Position numbers and translations under genes: made by a program. The notes beneath the pieces are model-generated. The model had not been told where the DNA came from. It ran no database searches and was given only the letters and a program-made list of their open reading frames with translations. Positions 53,466 to 61,039 of a stretch of DNA of 64,000 nt are shown here, piece by piece. Each line of letters starts with the position of its first letter. Within the stretch, counting starts at the first letter, position 1. Origin of the DNA: JARBAK01 sp034472185. GTDB taxonomy: Bacteria > Pseudomonadota > Alphaproteobacteria > Rickettsiales > Midichloriaceae. The stretch is from NCBI GenBank assembly GCA_034472185.1, contig JARBAK010000001.1, positions 682,001 through 746,000 of the forward strand, read 5' to 3'.

Positions 53466-53902
53466 GCATTCTTTTATGAACAATAAACAGGTACGAAAAG
53501 CAGATACTTGAACTTAGCGACGTGCTATTCTTATATGAAAGCATCAAATTGCATGAAGAAAAGAGAATTTTCACTCATTGAATGCTTCTCATGACAACTC
53601 TTAAAGATAACAATATACCCGTTAGGCTGATAGCACCACGCAAGTTACAAGGCCGCGCCACGGTAACACTGGTCGGTGCTCTTGTAAAGGGTTTTTCTGC
53701 CTTCATTATTAGCTATTAACGTAAAATAGTAAATTTTCTCTCGATATTATACTGGATTAAAACTTTAGTTAATGAGGGTAAATGATTCGTATGCTTCTTT
53801 ATTATTCAGATAAGACTGCTTCTGATTTTTTATGGCTTATTTATACTATTAAGTTAGAACATGATGTACCTAATAGGTTTGTAAGAATTTGAAGCAAATA
53901 AA
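53466..53902. other. Gene-free region between divergent asd and rarA
   Basis: About 430 bases with no protein gene. It has AT-rich flanks and a G+C-rich core at about 53620-53700 with RNA-like pairing (annotated separately). Promoters of asd and rarA are expected here. Confidence 0.5.
53632..53687 (+). ncRNA. Candidate H-type pseudoknot RNA or riboswitch-like element
   Basis: AGCACC (53632-53637) pairs with GGTGCT (53675-53680), and TTACAAG (53645-53651) pairs with CTTGTAA (53681-53687). The order makes an H-type pseudoknot whose stems can stack because 53680 and 53681 are adjacent; an inner GTTAC/GTAAC pairing (53644-53648, 53663-53667) is an alternative. A T run follows at 53691-53696. It lies 215 bases before rarA and does not match the riboswitch consensus sequences I know. 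Confidence 0.35.
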
Positions 53903-55228
53903 ATGGCGAGTAAAGAAAACATCCAAGAGTCGTTGTATCAACCACTTGCTGCGCGGATGCGGCCAAGGAACATTGATGAGTTTATTGGCCAAACACATTT
54001 ATTAGGTCCGGGGAAACCATTGCGGCGGGCTATTGAAAATAAAATACTGCATTCAATGATTTTGTGGGGGCAGCCAGGTAGTGGTAAAACTACACTAGCA
54101 AAATTATTAGCAGCTAGTCTTAACGCTCATGTCGAAAATACTTCTGCGGTGCTAGCGGGTGTTAAAGATATTAGAGAGGTGGTGGCACGAGCTGAAAAAT
54201 TTCAACATGAACTTCTTATAACAAGACAGCCAACGATTCTATTTGTTGATGAAATACATCGGTTTAATAAAGCACAGCAAGATGCTTTTTTGCCATATGT
54301 AGAAGAAGGAATTCTAACGCTTATTGGTGCTACTACTGAAAATCCATCATTTAATCTCAATAGCGCATTGCTTTCACGGACTAGAGTATACGTACTGAAA
54401 AGGATGTCTGAGGATGAGATTGACCAAATTATTACTCAAGCATTAAAAGATCCAGAGCGAGGACTTGGTAGCAAAAAAATAGATTTTCCAGAAAGTCTAA
54501 AAAAGAAAATAGCCCATATTGCTGATGGCGATGCACGACAGGCACTTAATCTTTTAGAAATTTGTGTTGATTTTGCTGGGACAGAAGACGCTTCTGAAGA
54601 GGCGTTGCAAGAGCTTTTATTTGAAGGTATACGTCGTTTCGATAAGAAGGGAGAGGCTTTCTATGATCAAATTTCCGCACTACATAAAGCAGTGCGCGGT
54701 TCATCGCCTGATGCTGCTTTATATTGGTTTTGTCGGATGATTGATGGTGGCTGTGATCCACTATATATTGCTCGACGTATAATACGGATGGCTTCTGAAG
54801 ATATTGGTAATGCAGATTTGCGTGCTTTAACTTTAGCTCTTGAAGCAACACAAATTTATGAGCGTTTGGGAAGTCCGGAAGGAGAATTAGCTCTGGCTCA
54901 AGCTGTTATTTATTTAGCTGTAGCTCCTAAAAGTAATGCTGTCTATGTGGCTTTTAATGAAGCAATGAGTGACGTTAAAGAGTATGGATCGCTTGGAGTC
55001 CCACTTCATATTTGTAATGCTCCTACTAAACTAATGAAGCAACTTGAGTATGGTAAAAATTATCGTTACGCTCACGATGAGGAAGGTGGTTACGCTGCGG
55101 GTGAGAACTATTTGCCGGAAGGATTACCTAAGAAACAATATTATCGTCCAGTAAGCAGGGGACTGGAAATCAAGATAAATGAAAAACTAGAGTATTTGCG
55201 TAAGTTAGACAAAAAGGCTAAGCTATGA
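53903..55228 (+). CDS. rarA: Replication-associated recombination protein A (RarA/MgsA)
   Basis: RarA is an AAA+ ATPase acting at stalled replication forks. The 441-residue protein has PLAARMRPRNIDEFIGQTHL, Walker A GQPGSGKT (residues 56-63), Walker B and sensor region with ILFVDEIHRFNKAQQDAFLP, the TTENPSF motif, and the C-terminal tetramerisation part with RMASEDIGNADLRAL and PKSNAVY. Length and motifs are normal. Confidence 0.95.
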   Translation: MASKENIQESLYQPLAARMRPRNIDEFIGQTHLLGPGKPLRRAIENKILHSMILWGQPGSGKTTLAKLLAASLNAHVENTSAVLAGVKDIREVVARAEKFQHELLITRQPTILFVDEIHRFNKAQQDAFLPYVEEGILTLIGATTENPSFNLNSALLSRTRVYVLKRMSEDEIDQIITQALKDPERGLGSKKIDFPESLKKKIAHIADGDARQALNLLEICVDFAGTEDASEEALQELLFEGIRRFDKKGEAFYDQISALHKAVRGSSPDAALYWFCRMIDGGCDPLYIARRIIRMASEDIGNADLRALTLALEATQIYERLGSPEGELALAQAVIYLAVAPKSNAVYVAFNEAMSDVKEYGSLGVPLHICNAPTKLMKQLEYGKNYRYAHDEEGGYAAGENYLPEGLPKKQYYRPVSRGLEIKINEKLEYLRKLDKKAKL

Positions 55229-55321
55229 ACCCTCATATACTTAGTTTGTATAGAAAATTTCTCTTACCATTATTATATTAAGAGTGAATAGATATGAATA
55301 TATAAGAGGCAACTGTAGAAT

Positions 55322-55909
55322 TTATGGGTTTAGCAATTCAAAGATATTGCTCTCATGGTGAGATGATGCAGGTTGTTGCTTTTCTGAAGGCCAACTACTA
55401 TCATGTTGGCTCATTTCTTTTTTCTCTTTAATTATCTCTTGTTTTTTTTGATATTTTTGTTTTTCCTCTAATATTTGTAGTATCTCGGTTTGTAAAGTTT
55501 TCTCGTTACCATGAGATGTAGTTATATTGGATGATTGAATAGAAGAGACGGTATCAGTAATGTTATTAGAATTACCCGATATACGAACATCTTCTGTAGT
55601 TATATCGGATTTTTTGCTTTGAGATATAGCTTTATCTCGAGGTGTATTAGAGTTTAAAGTACTTGCTTGATTATTATCTCCTAGTTTTCTATATACGTTT
55701 GGACATTGCAGTCTTGAGTCATTGTTGTTTATAGAAACTTCACTCTCTGAGCGCTTTTGGATACTTACTATGCACTTCTGTGCTGTAATTATAGGTAATT
55801 TATTTATATCTATAGGTTTGATGGTAACATTATATGCATGCCAAATAATCCAACTTAAAAAAAGAATAAAAAAAATAAATGTTATATTACATAGAAAAAA
55901 TTTACGCAT
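55322..55909 (-). CDS. Unknown single-pass membrane protein with coiled-coil tail
   Basis: No recognised family. The frame opens at a TTG at 55924; the ATG at 55909 gives RKFFLCNITFIFFILFLSWII, an N-terminal membrane segment, and 195 residues. The rest is polar with Asn/Ser-rich low complexity, one Cys-Pro pair, and a predicted coiled coil rich in Lys/Glu/Gln (TEILQILEEKQKYQKKQEII). An envelope protein with a periplasmic or cytoplasmic coiled tail is likely. It is convergent with rarA. Confidence 0.55.
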   Translation of the reverse strand: MRKFFLCNITFIFFILFLSWIIWHAYNVTIKPIDINKLPIITAQKCIVSIQKRSESEVSINNNDSRLQCPNVYRKLGDNNQASTLNSNTPRDKAISQSKKSDITTEDVRISGNSNNITDTVSSIQSSNITTSHGNEKTLQTEILQILEEKQKYQKKQEIIKEKKEMSQHDSSWPSEKQQPASSHHESNIFELLNP

Positions 55910-56072
55910 AGGAGCGTCACTCAATAGTCTTCTACTTTAAAAATATCTAAATGCTAATACTCATCCCATGATAAAGCTTTTTTAACAAAACAAAAGGATA
56001 CTGTACAAAAAAATCTTACGGCGTATACTAATTTGGGAGAAGGAGAGAAGTTAAAGAAGATGAAATTTTAAG

Positions 56073-56237
56073 ATGTCTGGTAGATTTGCTGAGCTTTTGC
56101 TTATATTACTTATAGTATTTGTTCTTTTTGGTGCGGGAAAATTACCCCAGGTAATAAAGGAAATGAGTCAGATATTTAAGCCTTCTAAATCTTCTAACAA
56201 AAAAGCACTCGACGAAGAGGGAGGTGGTAATGTGTAA
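56073..56237 (+). CDS. tatA: Sec-independent protein translocase subunit TatA
   Basis: A 54-residue protein with the TatA layout: a short N-terminal hydrophobic helix (FAELLLILLIVFVLFG), the FGxxKLP hinge (FGAGKLPQVIKEM), an amphipathic helix, and a short charged tail (KKALDEEGGGNV). TatA forms the pore that exports folded proteins with TatB and TatC. Neither partner is in the window, and TatB is less likely because this protein is too short and has the FGxGKLP pattern. Many Rickettsiales have only minimal Tat sets. Confidence 0.82.
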   Translation: MSGRFAELLLILLIVFVLFGAGKLPQVIKEMSQIFKPSKSSNKKALDEEGGGNV

Positions 56238-56326
56238 AGCTTATAGACCTTTTCACGCATTATTAAGAGTAGTTTTATATACATGCGCCCTTGCATGCCA
56301 CCAGGTTTTTGTATCAGATACCTCTA

Positions 56327-56356
56327 TAAGTTAAAAGAGTCAACTCTCTTAACTTA
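56327..56356. terminator. Long hairpin downstream of tatA
   Basis: TAAGTTAAAAGAGT (56327-56340) pairs with ACTCTCTTAACTTA (56343-56356) with one mismatch and a two-base loop. It lies between tatA and the convergent EamA gene. There is no long T run, so it may be an RNA end-protecting hairpin instead of a classic terminator. Confidence 0.45.
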
Positions 56357-56487
56357 TGTGAAATAGACACTATATTACTATATAAATTAGCACATTTTCT
56401 GATGGTGAGGACTGTCATATTTTTGAATGTTTTAAGCTTTCTGTATTCTAGCTGGGGCGCGTGTGTAACCCTCTCAGTGACGTGTTA

Positions 56488-57411
56488 CTATCCTACAGCA
56501 TATGGCACTTGAGACAACGTACGTTTTGTAGCGTATGCTGCCATACATAGGTTAACGAATATGATAACAGATACAGCGCATAAAACATTAATAGTAGGTA
56601 ATCGCCCATATAACACGTATGTGCCGAATGCTGTAAAAGCTAATCGTAGATAAGAAAATGGTTGTAGTATATTTAGCGGTGCATACTTATATGCTAGAAG
56701 TAAAACCACAGTATTTAAGCTCCTAAATAAACCTATCGCCCACAAAATTAGTATGGTGAAGGGTGATATATTGGTTGTTATTTGATCAAAATTTAGCAAG
56801 AAGAAAGGTATTCCTACTGCGCTTGTGACTAACAATACAAAAAAAGTTTGTTCCCATTGATTAGCGACAGTTTGTTGTTTGCATAGTATTTCATAAAAAC
56901 TATAGAGAAAAATTGAGACAGCAATAGTTATAATTCCCGATTTAGGAAATCCATGAAATTCAGGCATGAATATGAATAATGCGCATAAGAGTCCTATTGT
57001 AGTTGCTGCGATACACTTTAATTGCCAAGGCTCTTTGTTAATGATAGATGCAAGTATTGTAGTGAGAATGGGCCCTATATAAGCTAAAGCTGTAGCATCA
57101 TTTATTCCAATTTCCCGCATTGCTTGAATCCAAGTTATATATGCAAAGAAGATTATTGTTCCTCTATAGATATAATTCCGCAGATATATACCACTTGGCA
57201 TTTTCATATGTTTTTTGCGGGTTAATATAATGAAGGGGAATAATGTAAGCAGGGTCAATAAATTTGCGATGGACCATTCTTGAGCTGCGCTAAGTCCTGT
57301 TTTTAGGGAAGCTAAAACCAAATTTGAAGAGCAGTACATCGAGATATTTAATATCTTCCATAAAATGCCTTTGAGCACAGGAATCGTGCGCAAATTCTTA
57401 CCGGTGTTCAT
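56488..57411 (-). CDS. EamA/DMT superfamily transporter
   Basis: A 307-residue membrane protein with ten hydrophobic helices in two repeats, typical of drug/metabolite transporters (EamA, RhaT). Visible are the first repeat with NDATALAYIGPILTTILASI and the second with LNILQPFSYLRLAFTAFGTYVLYGRLP, the conserved end-of-repeat segments. Rickettsiales use members of this family for import of metabolites such as S-adenosylmethionine; the substrate here cannot be told. It is about 200 bases downstream of rpoA on the same strand. Confidence 0.85.
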   Translation of the reverse strand: MNTGKNLRTIPVLKGILWKILNISMYCSSNLVLASLKTGLSAAQEWSIANLLTLLTLFPFIILTRKKHMKMPSGIYLRNYIYRGTIIFFAYITWIQAMREIGINDATALAYIGPILTTILASIINKEPWQLKCIAATTIGLLCALFIFMPEFHGFPKSGIITIAVSIFLYSFYEILCKQQTVANQWEQTFFVLLVTSAVGIPFFLLNFDQITTNISPFTILILWAIGLFRSLNTVVLLLAYKYAPLNILQPFSYLRLAFTAFGTYVLYGRLPTINVLCAVSVIIFVNLCMAAYATKRTLSQVPYAVG

Positions 57412-57617
57412 AATAGGGAAAGAAATTACAATTAATTAACCATGTAAAAACAGTATTTAATTACAAATCCATATATTTTCGACTATGTTTATAAAAACAT
57501 TACTGTATTCTTTAAAAGTTTGCTATTAACCGAAAGAAGCACAAGGCGAAGGTATTATTCCTGATTATATCTCAAATATGATTTTTTTTACTATGTAGAT
57601 TAGCGTATTTTCTAATT

Positions 57618-58670
57618 TTAAGTTGTTTGATTTTCTTCTTCGTATTGTCGAGCCAATTCTTCAACCTCTAAAGGCGGCCAACCTTGAACTTCCATTCCGA
57701 GTTTTAAACCCATCTTAGAGAGCAATCCCCTTATTTCACTGAGTGATTTCTTCCCAAAGTTTGGAGTTTGAAGCATTTGAGATTCTGCCCTAGTTACTAA
57801 ATCTCCTATATACACTACATTTTCATTCTTCAAACAGTTCTGTGATCTGACAGACAATTCTAGATTCTCCACGCGCATCAGCAAAATACGATCAAATGGC
57901 AATGCGTGTTCATCTTCTTTTTTCTCTTGTTCAACCTCTACAAAATTTGTGAAAACTTGAAGTTGATTCAACATAATTTTTGCAGATAAAGCAAGGGCTG
58001 TCTCTGGTATAATAGAACCGTTAGTCTCTACTGTTATGGCAAGTTTATCAAACTCTGTATCCGCTCCTACCCTTGTACTTTCTACTTTATATGCCACTCT
58101 AACCACAGGAGAAAAAATAGCATCCATAGGCATTGTAGTGATGTCTGTATCGGAGACTCTATTTGTTTCGGCTGAGGAGTATCCCTTATCTGTGGCGATG
58201 ATAAGACTTGCATTTAATTTTGCTTTTTTATCAAGTGTACATATAACGGTCTCGGGATTTACAATTTCTATGCCGTTTGGTACCTCTATCATACCAGCAT
58301 TTACAACACAGGGACCGACTGCTTTTAATTTTAAACTCTTCCTTCCTTCTATGACGGCTTCACTTGACACTACTACTGCTTTAAGGTTTAGTAGTATGCC
58401 TTGCACGTCTTCTCTTATTCCTTCGATTGCGGAATATGGATGCTCTACACCCTCTATGCGTACCGCTACAATAGCAGTTCCCTGTAACGAAGAAAGCATA
58501 ATTCTACGTAAGGCATTACCCAACGTTACTCCGAAACCTCTTTCTAAAGGCTGAACTTCAAAGGTTGCTACATTACCTACCGTTTCAACCAAGGAATATT
58601 CTGCGGGTCTTTTTAGTGAAAGCCAGTTCTTGGCCCAATATTTCCCAACCTTCATAGTATTATTATTCAT
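57618..58670 (-). CDS. rpoA: DNA-directed RNA polymerase subunit alpha
   Basis: RpoA dimerises to start RNA polymerase assembly. The 350-residue protein has the N-terminal dimerisation block LERGFGVTLGNALRRIMLSSL, the EDVQGILLNLK segment and a C-terminal domain (RAESQMLQTPNFGKKSLSEI, with helix-hairpin-helix like contacts) that reads upstream DNA. It is downstream of rpsM and rpsK, but the 274-base gap with a terminator after rpsK suggests it has its own promoter. Confidence 0.98.
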   Translation of the reverse strand: MNNNTMKVGKYWAKNWLSLKRPAEYSLVETVGNVATFEVQPLERGFGVTLGNALRRIMLSSLQGTAIVAVRIEGVEHPYSAIEGIREDVQGILLNLKAVVVSSEAVIEGRKSLKLKAVGPCVVNAGMIEVPNGIEIVNPETVICTLDKKAKLNASLIIATDKGYSSAETNRVSDTDITTMPMDAIFSPVVRVAYKVESTRVGADTEFDKLAITVETNGSIIPETALALSAKIMLNQLQVFTNFVEVEQEKKEDEHALPFDRILLMRVENLELSVRSQNCLKNENVVYIGDLVTRAESQMLQTPNFGKKSLSEIRGLLSKMGLKLGMEVQGWPPLEVEELARQYEEENQTT

Positions 58671-58727
58671 AAGTTCCTCTCTTTTAATTTCACATTATTT
58701 CTTTAGGTTTCAAATTTCAGACGCTCT

Positions 58728-58748
58728 TGAGTATATAGAATATACTCA
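58728..58748. repeat. Inverted repeat in the rpsK-rpoA spacer
   Basis: TGAGTATAT (58728-58736) and ATATACTCA (58740-58748) form a perfect 9-bp hairpin with a 3-base loop about 58 bases upstream of the rpoA start. It may be part of the rpoA leader or an operator; no U tract follows on the minus strand. Confidence 0.4.
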
Positions 58749-58920
58749 GAACCCCTTTTGATATGACAATACCACTAACGCGGAAGAGCTGCTCAAATAC
58801 TCGATCTAAACAGCATTTTTAACGACTCTTTAATGCCTAACCCACTATATCTTTTTATACAATACTGTCCATTACAGACTGCTCTAACGTAACTACGACA
58901 ATATTAAAAGAGAGTGCACA

Positions 58921-58946
58921 GTGTACAAAAAGAGCCATTGCTCTTT
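58921..58946 (-). terminator. Intrinsic terminator overlapping the rpsK stop
   Basis: On the minus strand AAAGAGC (58946-58940) pairs with GCTCTTT (58935-58929) around AATG, followed by more U. The stem begins inside the rpsK stop codon. It would end the rpsM-rpsK transcript before rpoA. Confidence 0.6.
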
Positions 58947-59313
58947 AGACTCTCCGTCTCTTAGGCGCACGACATCCATTGTGCGCGACTATCATAACAT
59001 TAGCAATAGACATGACGTTTAAGCCTGCATTTACGAGACCACGAATAGCGGCTTCCCGTCCGGCACCCGCTCCCTGCAGCTTCACGCATACAGAACGTAA
59101 ACCCATGCCCATAGCTTTAGTTGCAGCCTTTTCTGCAGCCATCTGAGCAGCATATGGTGTAGATTTTTTTGATCCCTTAAATCCATTCGCTCCAGCAGAA
59201 GACCACACAATCACATCACCTTGAGGGTCAGAGATTGTCACTATAGTATTATTAAATGTAGCAGTAACATTTACATTTCCTGCTAGTATAGTCCTCTTTT
59301 TTTTCACTACCAT
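58945..59313 (-). CDS. rpsK: 30S ribosomal protein S11
   Basis: S11 is part of the small-subunit platform. The 122-residue protein shows the conserved core NVNVTATFNNTIVTISDPQGD, WSSAGANGFKGSKKSTPYAAQ, the AGAGREAAIRGL block and the C-terminal HNGCRAPKRRRV. Length fits. It follows rpsM with a 99-base gap, unusually loose for the alpha operon. Confidence 0.98.
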   Translation of the reverse strand: MVVKKKRTILAGNVNVTATFNNTIVTISDPQGDVIVWSSAGANGFKGSKKSTPYAAQMAAEKAATKAMGMGLRSVCVKLQGAGAGREAAIRGLVNAGLNVMSIANVMIVAHNGCRAPKRRRV

Positions 59314-59412
59314 AAGACACTCTTATATAAACACTACGTACTTTGACGACAACTCTCGAGAAGAGCATTTGACGAATACATTTTAAAACAAATAACAACA
59401 AAACAATAAATT

Positions 59413-59796
59413 TTACTTTTTCCCCGGCGCCTTTTTCTTTCCTGCGATTGCTAGTGCGCGTCCCCTTCTTGTTCTTGCATTAGTGTGTGTGCGCTGCCCT
59501 CTTACCGGTAATCTTCTTATATGTCTCATGCCACGGTATGACTTCATGTCTACCAGTGTTTTTATATCCATAGCTACTTTTTTACGTAGGTCTCCCTCTA
59601 CCATATAATCGGTATTTATCACTTCTCGTAGCTGACTAATTTCAGCTTCAGCAAGATCGAAAACCCTCTTACCGGGATCAACTTTTGCTTTCTTGCAAAT
59701 TTTGCAAGATGAAGAGGGACCAATCCCATAGATATAAGTCAAAGCTATACTTAGCTTTTTATTAGAGGGTATATTAATACCAGCAATACGCGCCAC
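59413..59796 (-). CDS. rpsM: 30S ribosomal protein S13
   Basis: S13 contacts the large subunit and P-site tRNA. The 127-residue product starts with a GTG and the conserved ARIAGINIPSNKKLSIALTY, then YGIGPSSSCKICKKA, MKSYRGMRHIRRLPVRGQRT and the basic NARTRRG tail. Upstream is virB11 instead of the usual secY/adk/rpmJ, so the ribosomal operon has been rearranged. About 190 bases before it should hold its promoter. Confidence 0.97.
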   Translation of the reverse strand: MARIAGINIPSNKKLSIALTYIYGIGPSSSCKICKKAKVDPGKRVFDLAEAEISQLREVINTDYMVEGDLRKKVAMDIKTLVDMKSYRGMRHIRRLPVRGQRTHTNARTRRGRALAIAGKKKAPGKK

Positions 59797-59924
59797 CTTT
59801 GTAACCCTATAACTTTCCGTTATTTAAAAAATCAAAACGCGCTTCCAAACAAAATAACGCAGAGATGCAAGGATACATAATACAAAATTATTAATCTCCG
59901 TCAACTTTTTCAGGCATATTAAGC

Positions 59925-59944
59925 AGATAATTTTACAATTATCT
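59925..59944 (-). terminator. Hairpin after virB11
   Basis: AGATAATT (59925-59932) and AATTATCT (59937-59944) form a perfect 8-bp stem with a 4-base loop, 47 bases after the virB11 stop. AGCAGAT/ATCTGCT (59923-59929 and 59953-59959) is a competing pairing. It could end the virB transcript. Confidence 0.4.
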
Positions 59945-59990
59945 CTTCACAGATCTGCTGACATGTTTGTTTTTGGTATGAAAAGCTTTG

Positions 59991-61022
59991 CTATTGCAAG
60001 TTGGTAGGAGAATTTGCTGCATTTTTGAAATAGATGTTTGATACAAAACGCTTCCCTTTATTGCCTCGTTTCAGTTGCACTATCACATCTATAACAGCCA
60101 AAATGTAGCTTTTTATTTGGTCTGGTGGCATACCAAGATTTGCTTGCATGACCATGAGCTTTAGTTGTTCTACTGCCATGATCGGTGTATCAGCGTGCAG
60201 TGTTGATATAGAGCCTGGATGCCCAGTATTTACCGCGCGTAAGAAACTGAACGCTTCGGCTCCACGGAGTTCTCCCACTATTATTCTATCAGGTCTAAGT
60301 CGCAAACATGCTTCAATAAGGCTTTGTATAGAGACGTGTGCAAGGCCCTGCCCTCCTTTTGAAGCGAGTAAATGAAGCTTATTAGGATGTTCGGGTAAAT
60401 CTATTTCTCTTGAGTCTTCACACGTAATAATTCTTTCATCTATTGGTATTTCTTTGAGCAATGCGTTAGTAAAAGTTGTTTTTCCAGTAGAAGTTCCTCC
60501 ACTGACTATGATGTTTTTTTTAAATTTTACAGCTTGGCTGAAAAAGGTCTTTATTTCTTTAGCCTTTAATAGCGCTAATAGCTCTTTTATTTGTGAATCT
60601 TCTACTTCTTCGTTTGCGACACTATCAAAGGCGCCCATTTTTTCGTATGCACTAAGATCTAATTGTATAGAGGAAGGCTTTCTTATAGACATGCCAACAA
60701 GTTTTGATTCTGTAGCAGGTGGTATCACGACTTGTATACGACATCCATTAGGCAAAGTTGCTGATAATAATGGATTTTCTTGACTGATTTTTTGGTCAGT
60801 GAATCGAGCTATGAGCGATGCTAAGCCTTGCAATCTTTCTAAGTCTAATTGGGGTATTTCCTCTCTATGCATATCACCAGATTGTTCTATCCAAGCTTCT
60901 CCTGGGCGATTTATAGACAATTCATTTACTCCCTCTCGTGCTAATATAGCATTTATAGGCCCTAAATAGGCTTCTAACGCAACAATGCCCGCGCTATTAG
61001 AATTTTGAGAAGATTCGGTCAT
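59991..61022 (-). CDS. virB11: Type IV secretion ATPase VirB11
   Basis: VirB11 is a hexameric inner-face ATPase that powers assembly and substrate transfer of the type IV secretion system. The 343-residue protein has an N-terminal domain with LSINRPGEAWIEQ, Walker A GGTSTGKT (residues 175-182), the Asp-Glu-box region ITCEDSREIDLPEH, and the Walker B/secretion motifs LRLRPDRIIVGELRGAEAF and GHPGSISTLHA. It ends the virB8-9-10-11 series; virD4, which normally follows in Anaplasmataceae, is absent and rpsM comes next. Confidence 0.96.
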   Translation of the reverse strand: MTESSQNSNSAGIVALEAYLGPINAILAREGVNELSINRPGEAWIEQSGDMHREEIPQLDLERLQGLASLIARFTDQKISQENPLLSATLPNGCRIQVVIPPATESKLVGMSIRKPSSIQLDLSAYEKMGAFDSVANEEVEDSQIKELLALLKAKEIKTFFSQAVKFKKNIIVSGGTSTGKTTFTNALLKEIPIDERIITCEDSREIDLPEHPNKLHLLASKGGQGLAHVSIQSLIEACLRLRPDRIIVGELRGAEAFSFLRAVNTGHPGSISTLHADTPIMAVEQLKLMVMQANLGMPPDQIKSYILAVIDVIVQLKRGNKGKRFVSNIYFKNAANSPTNLQ

Positions 61023-61039
61023 GGTTTATAATATATTGT

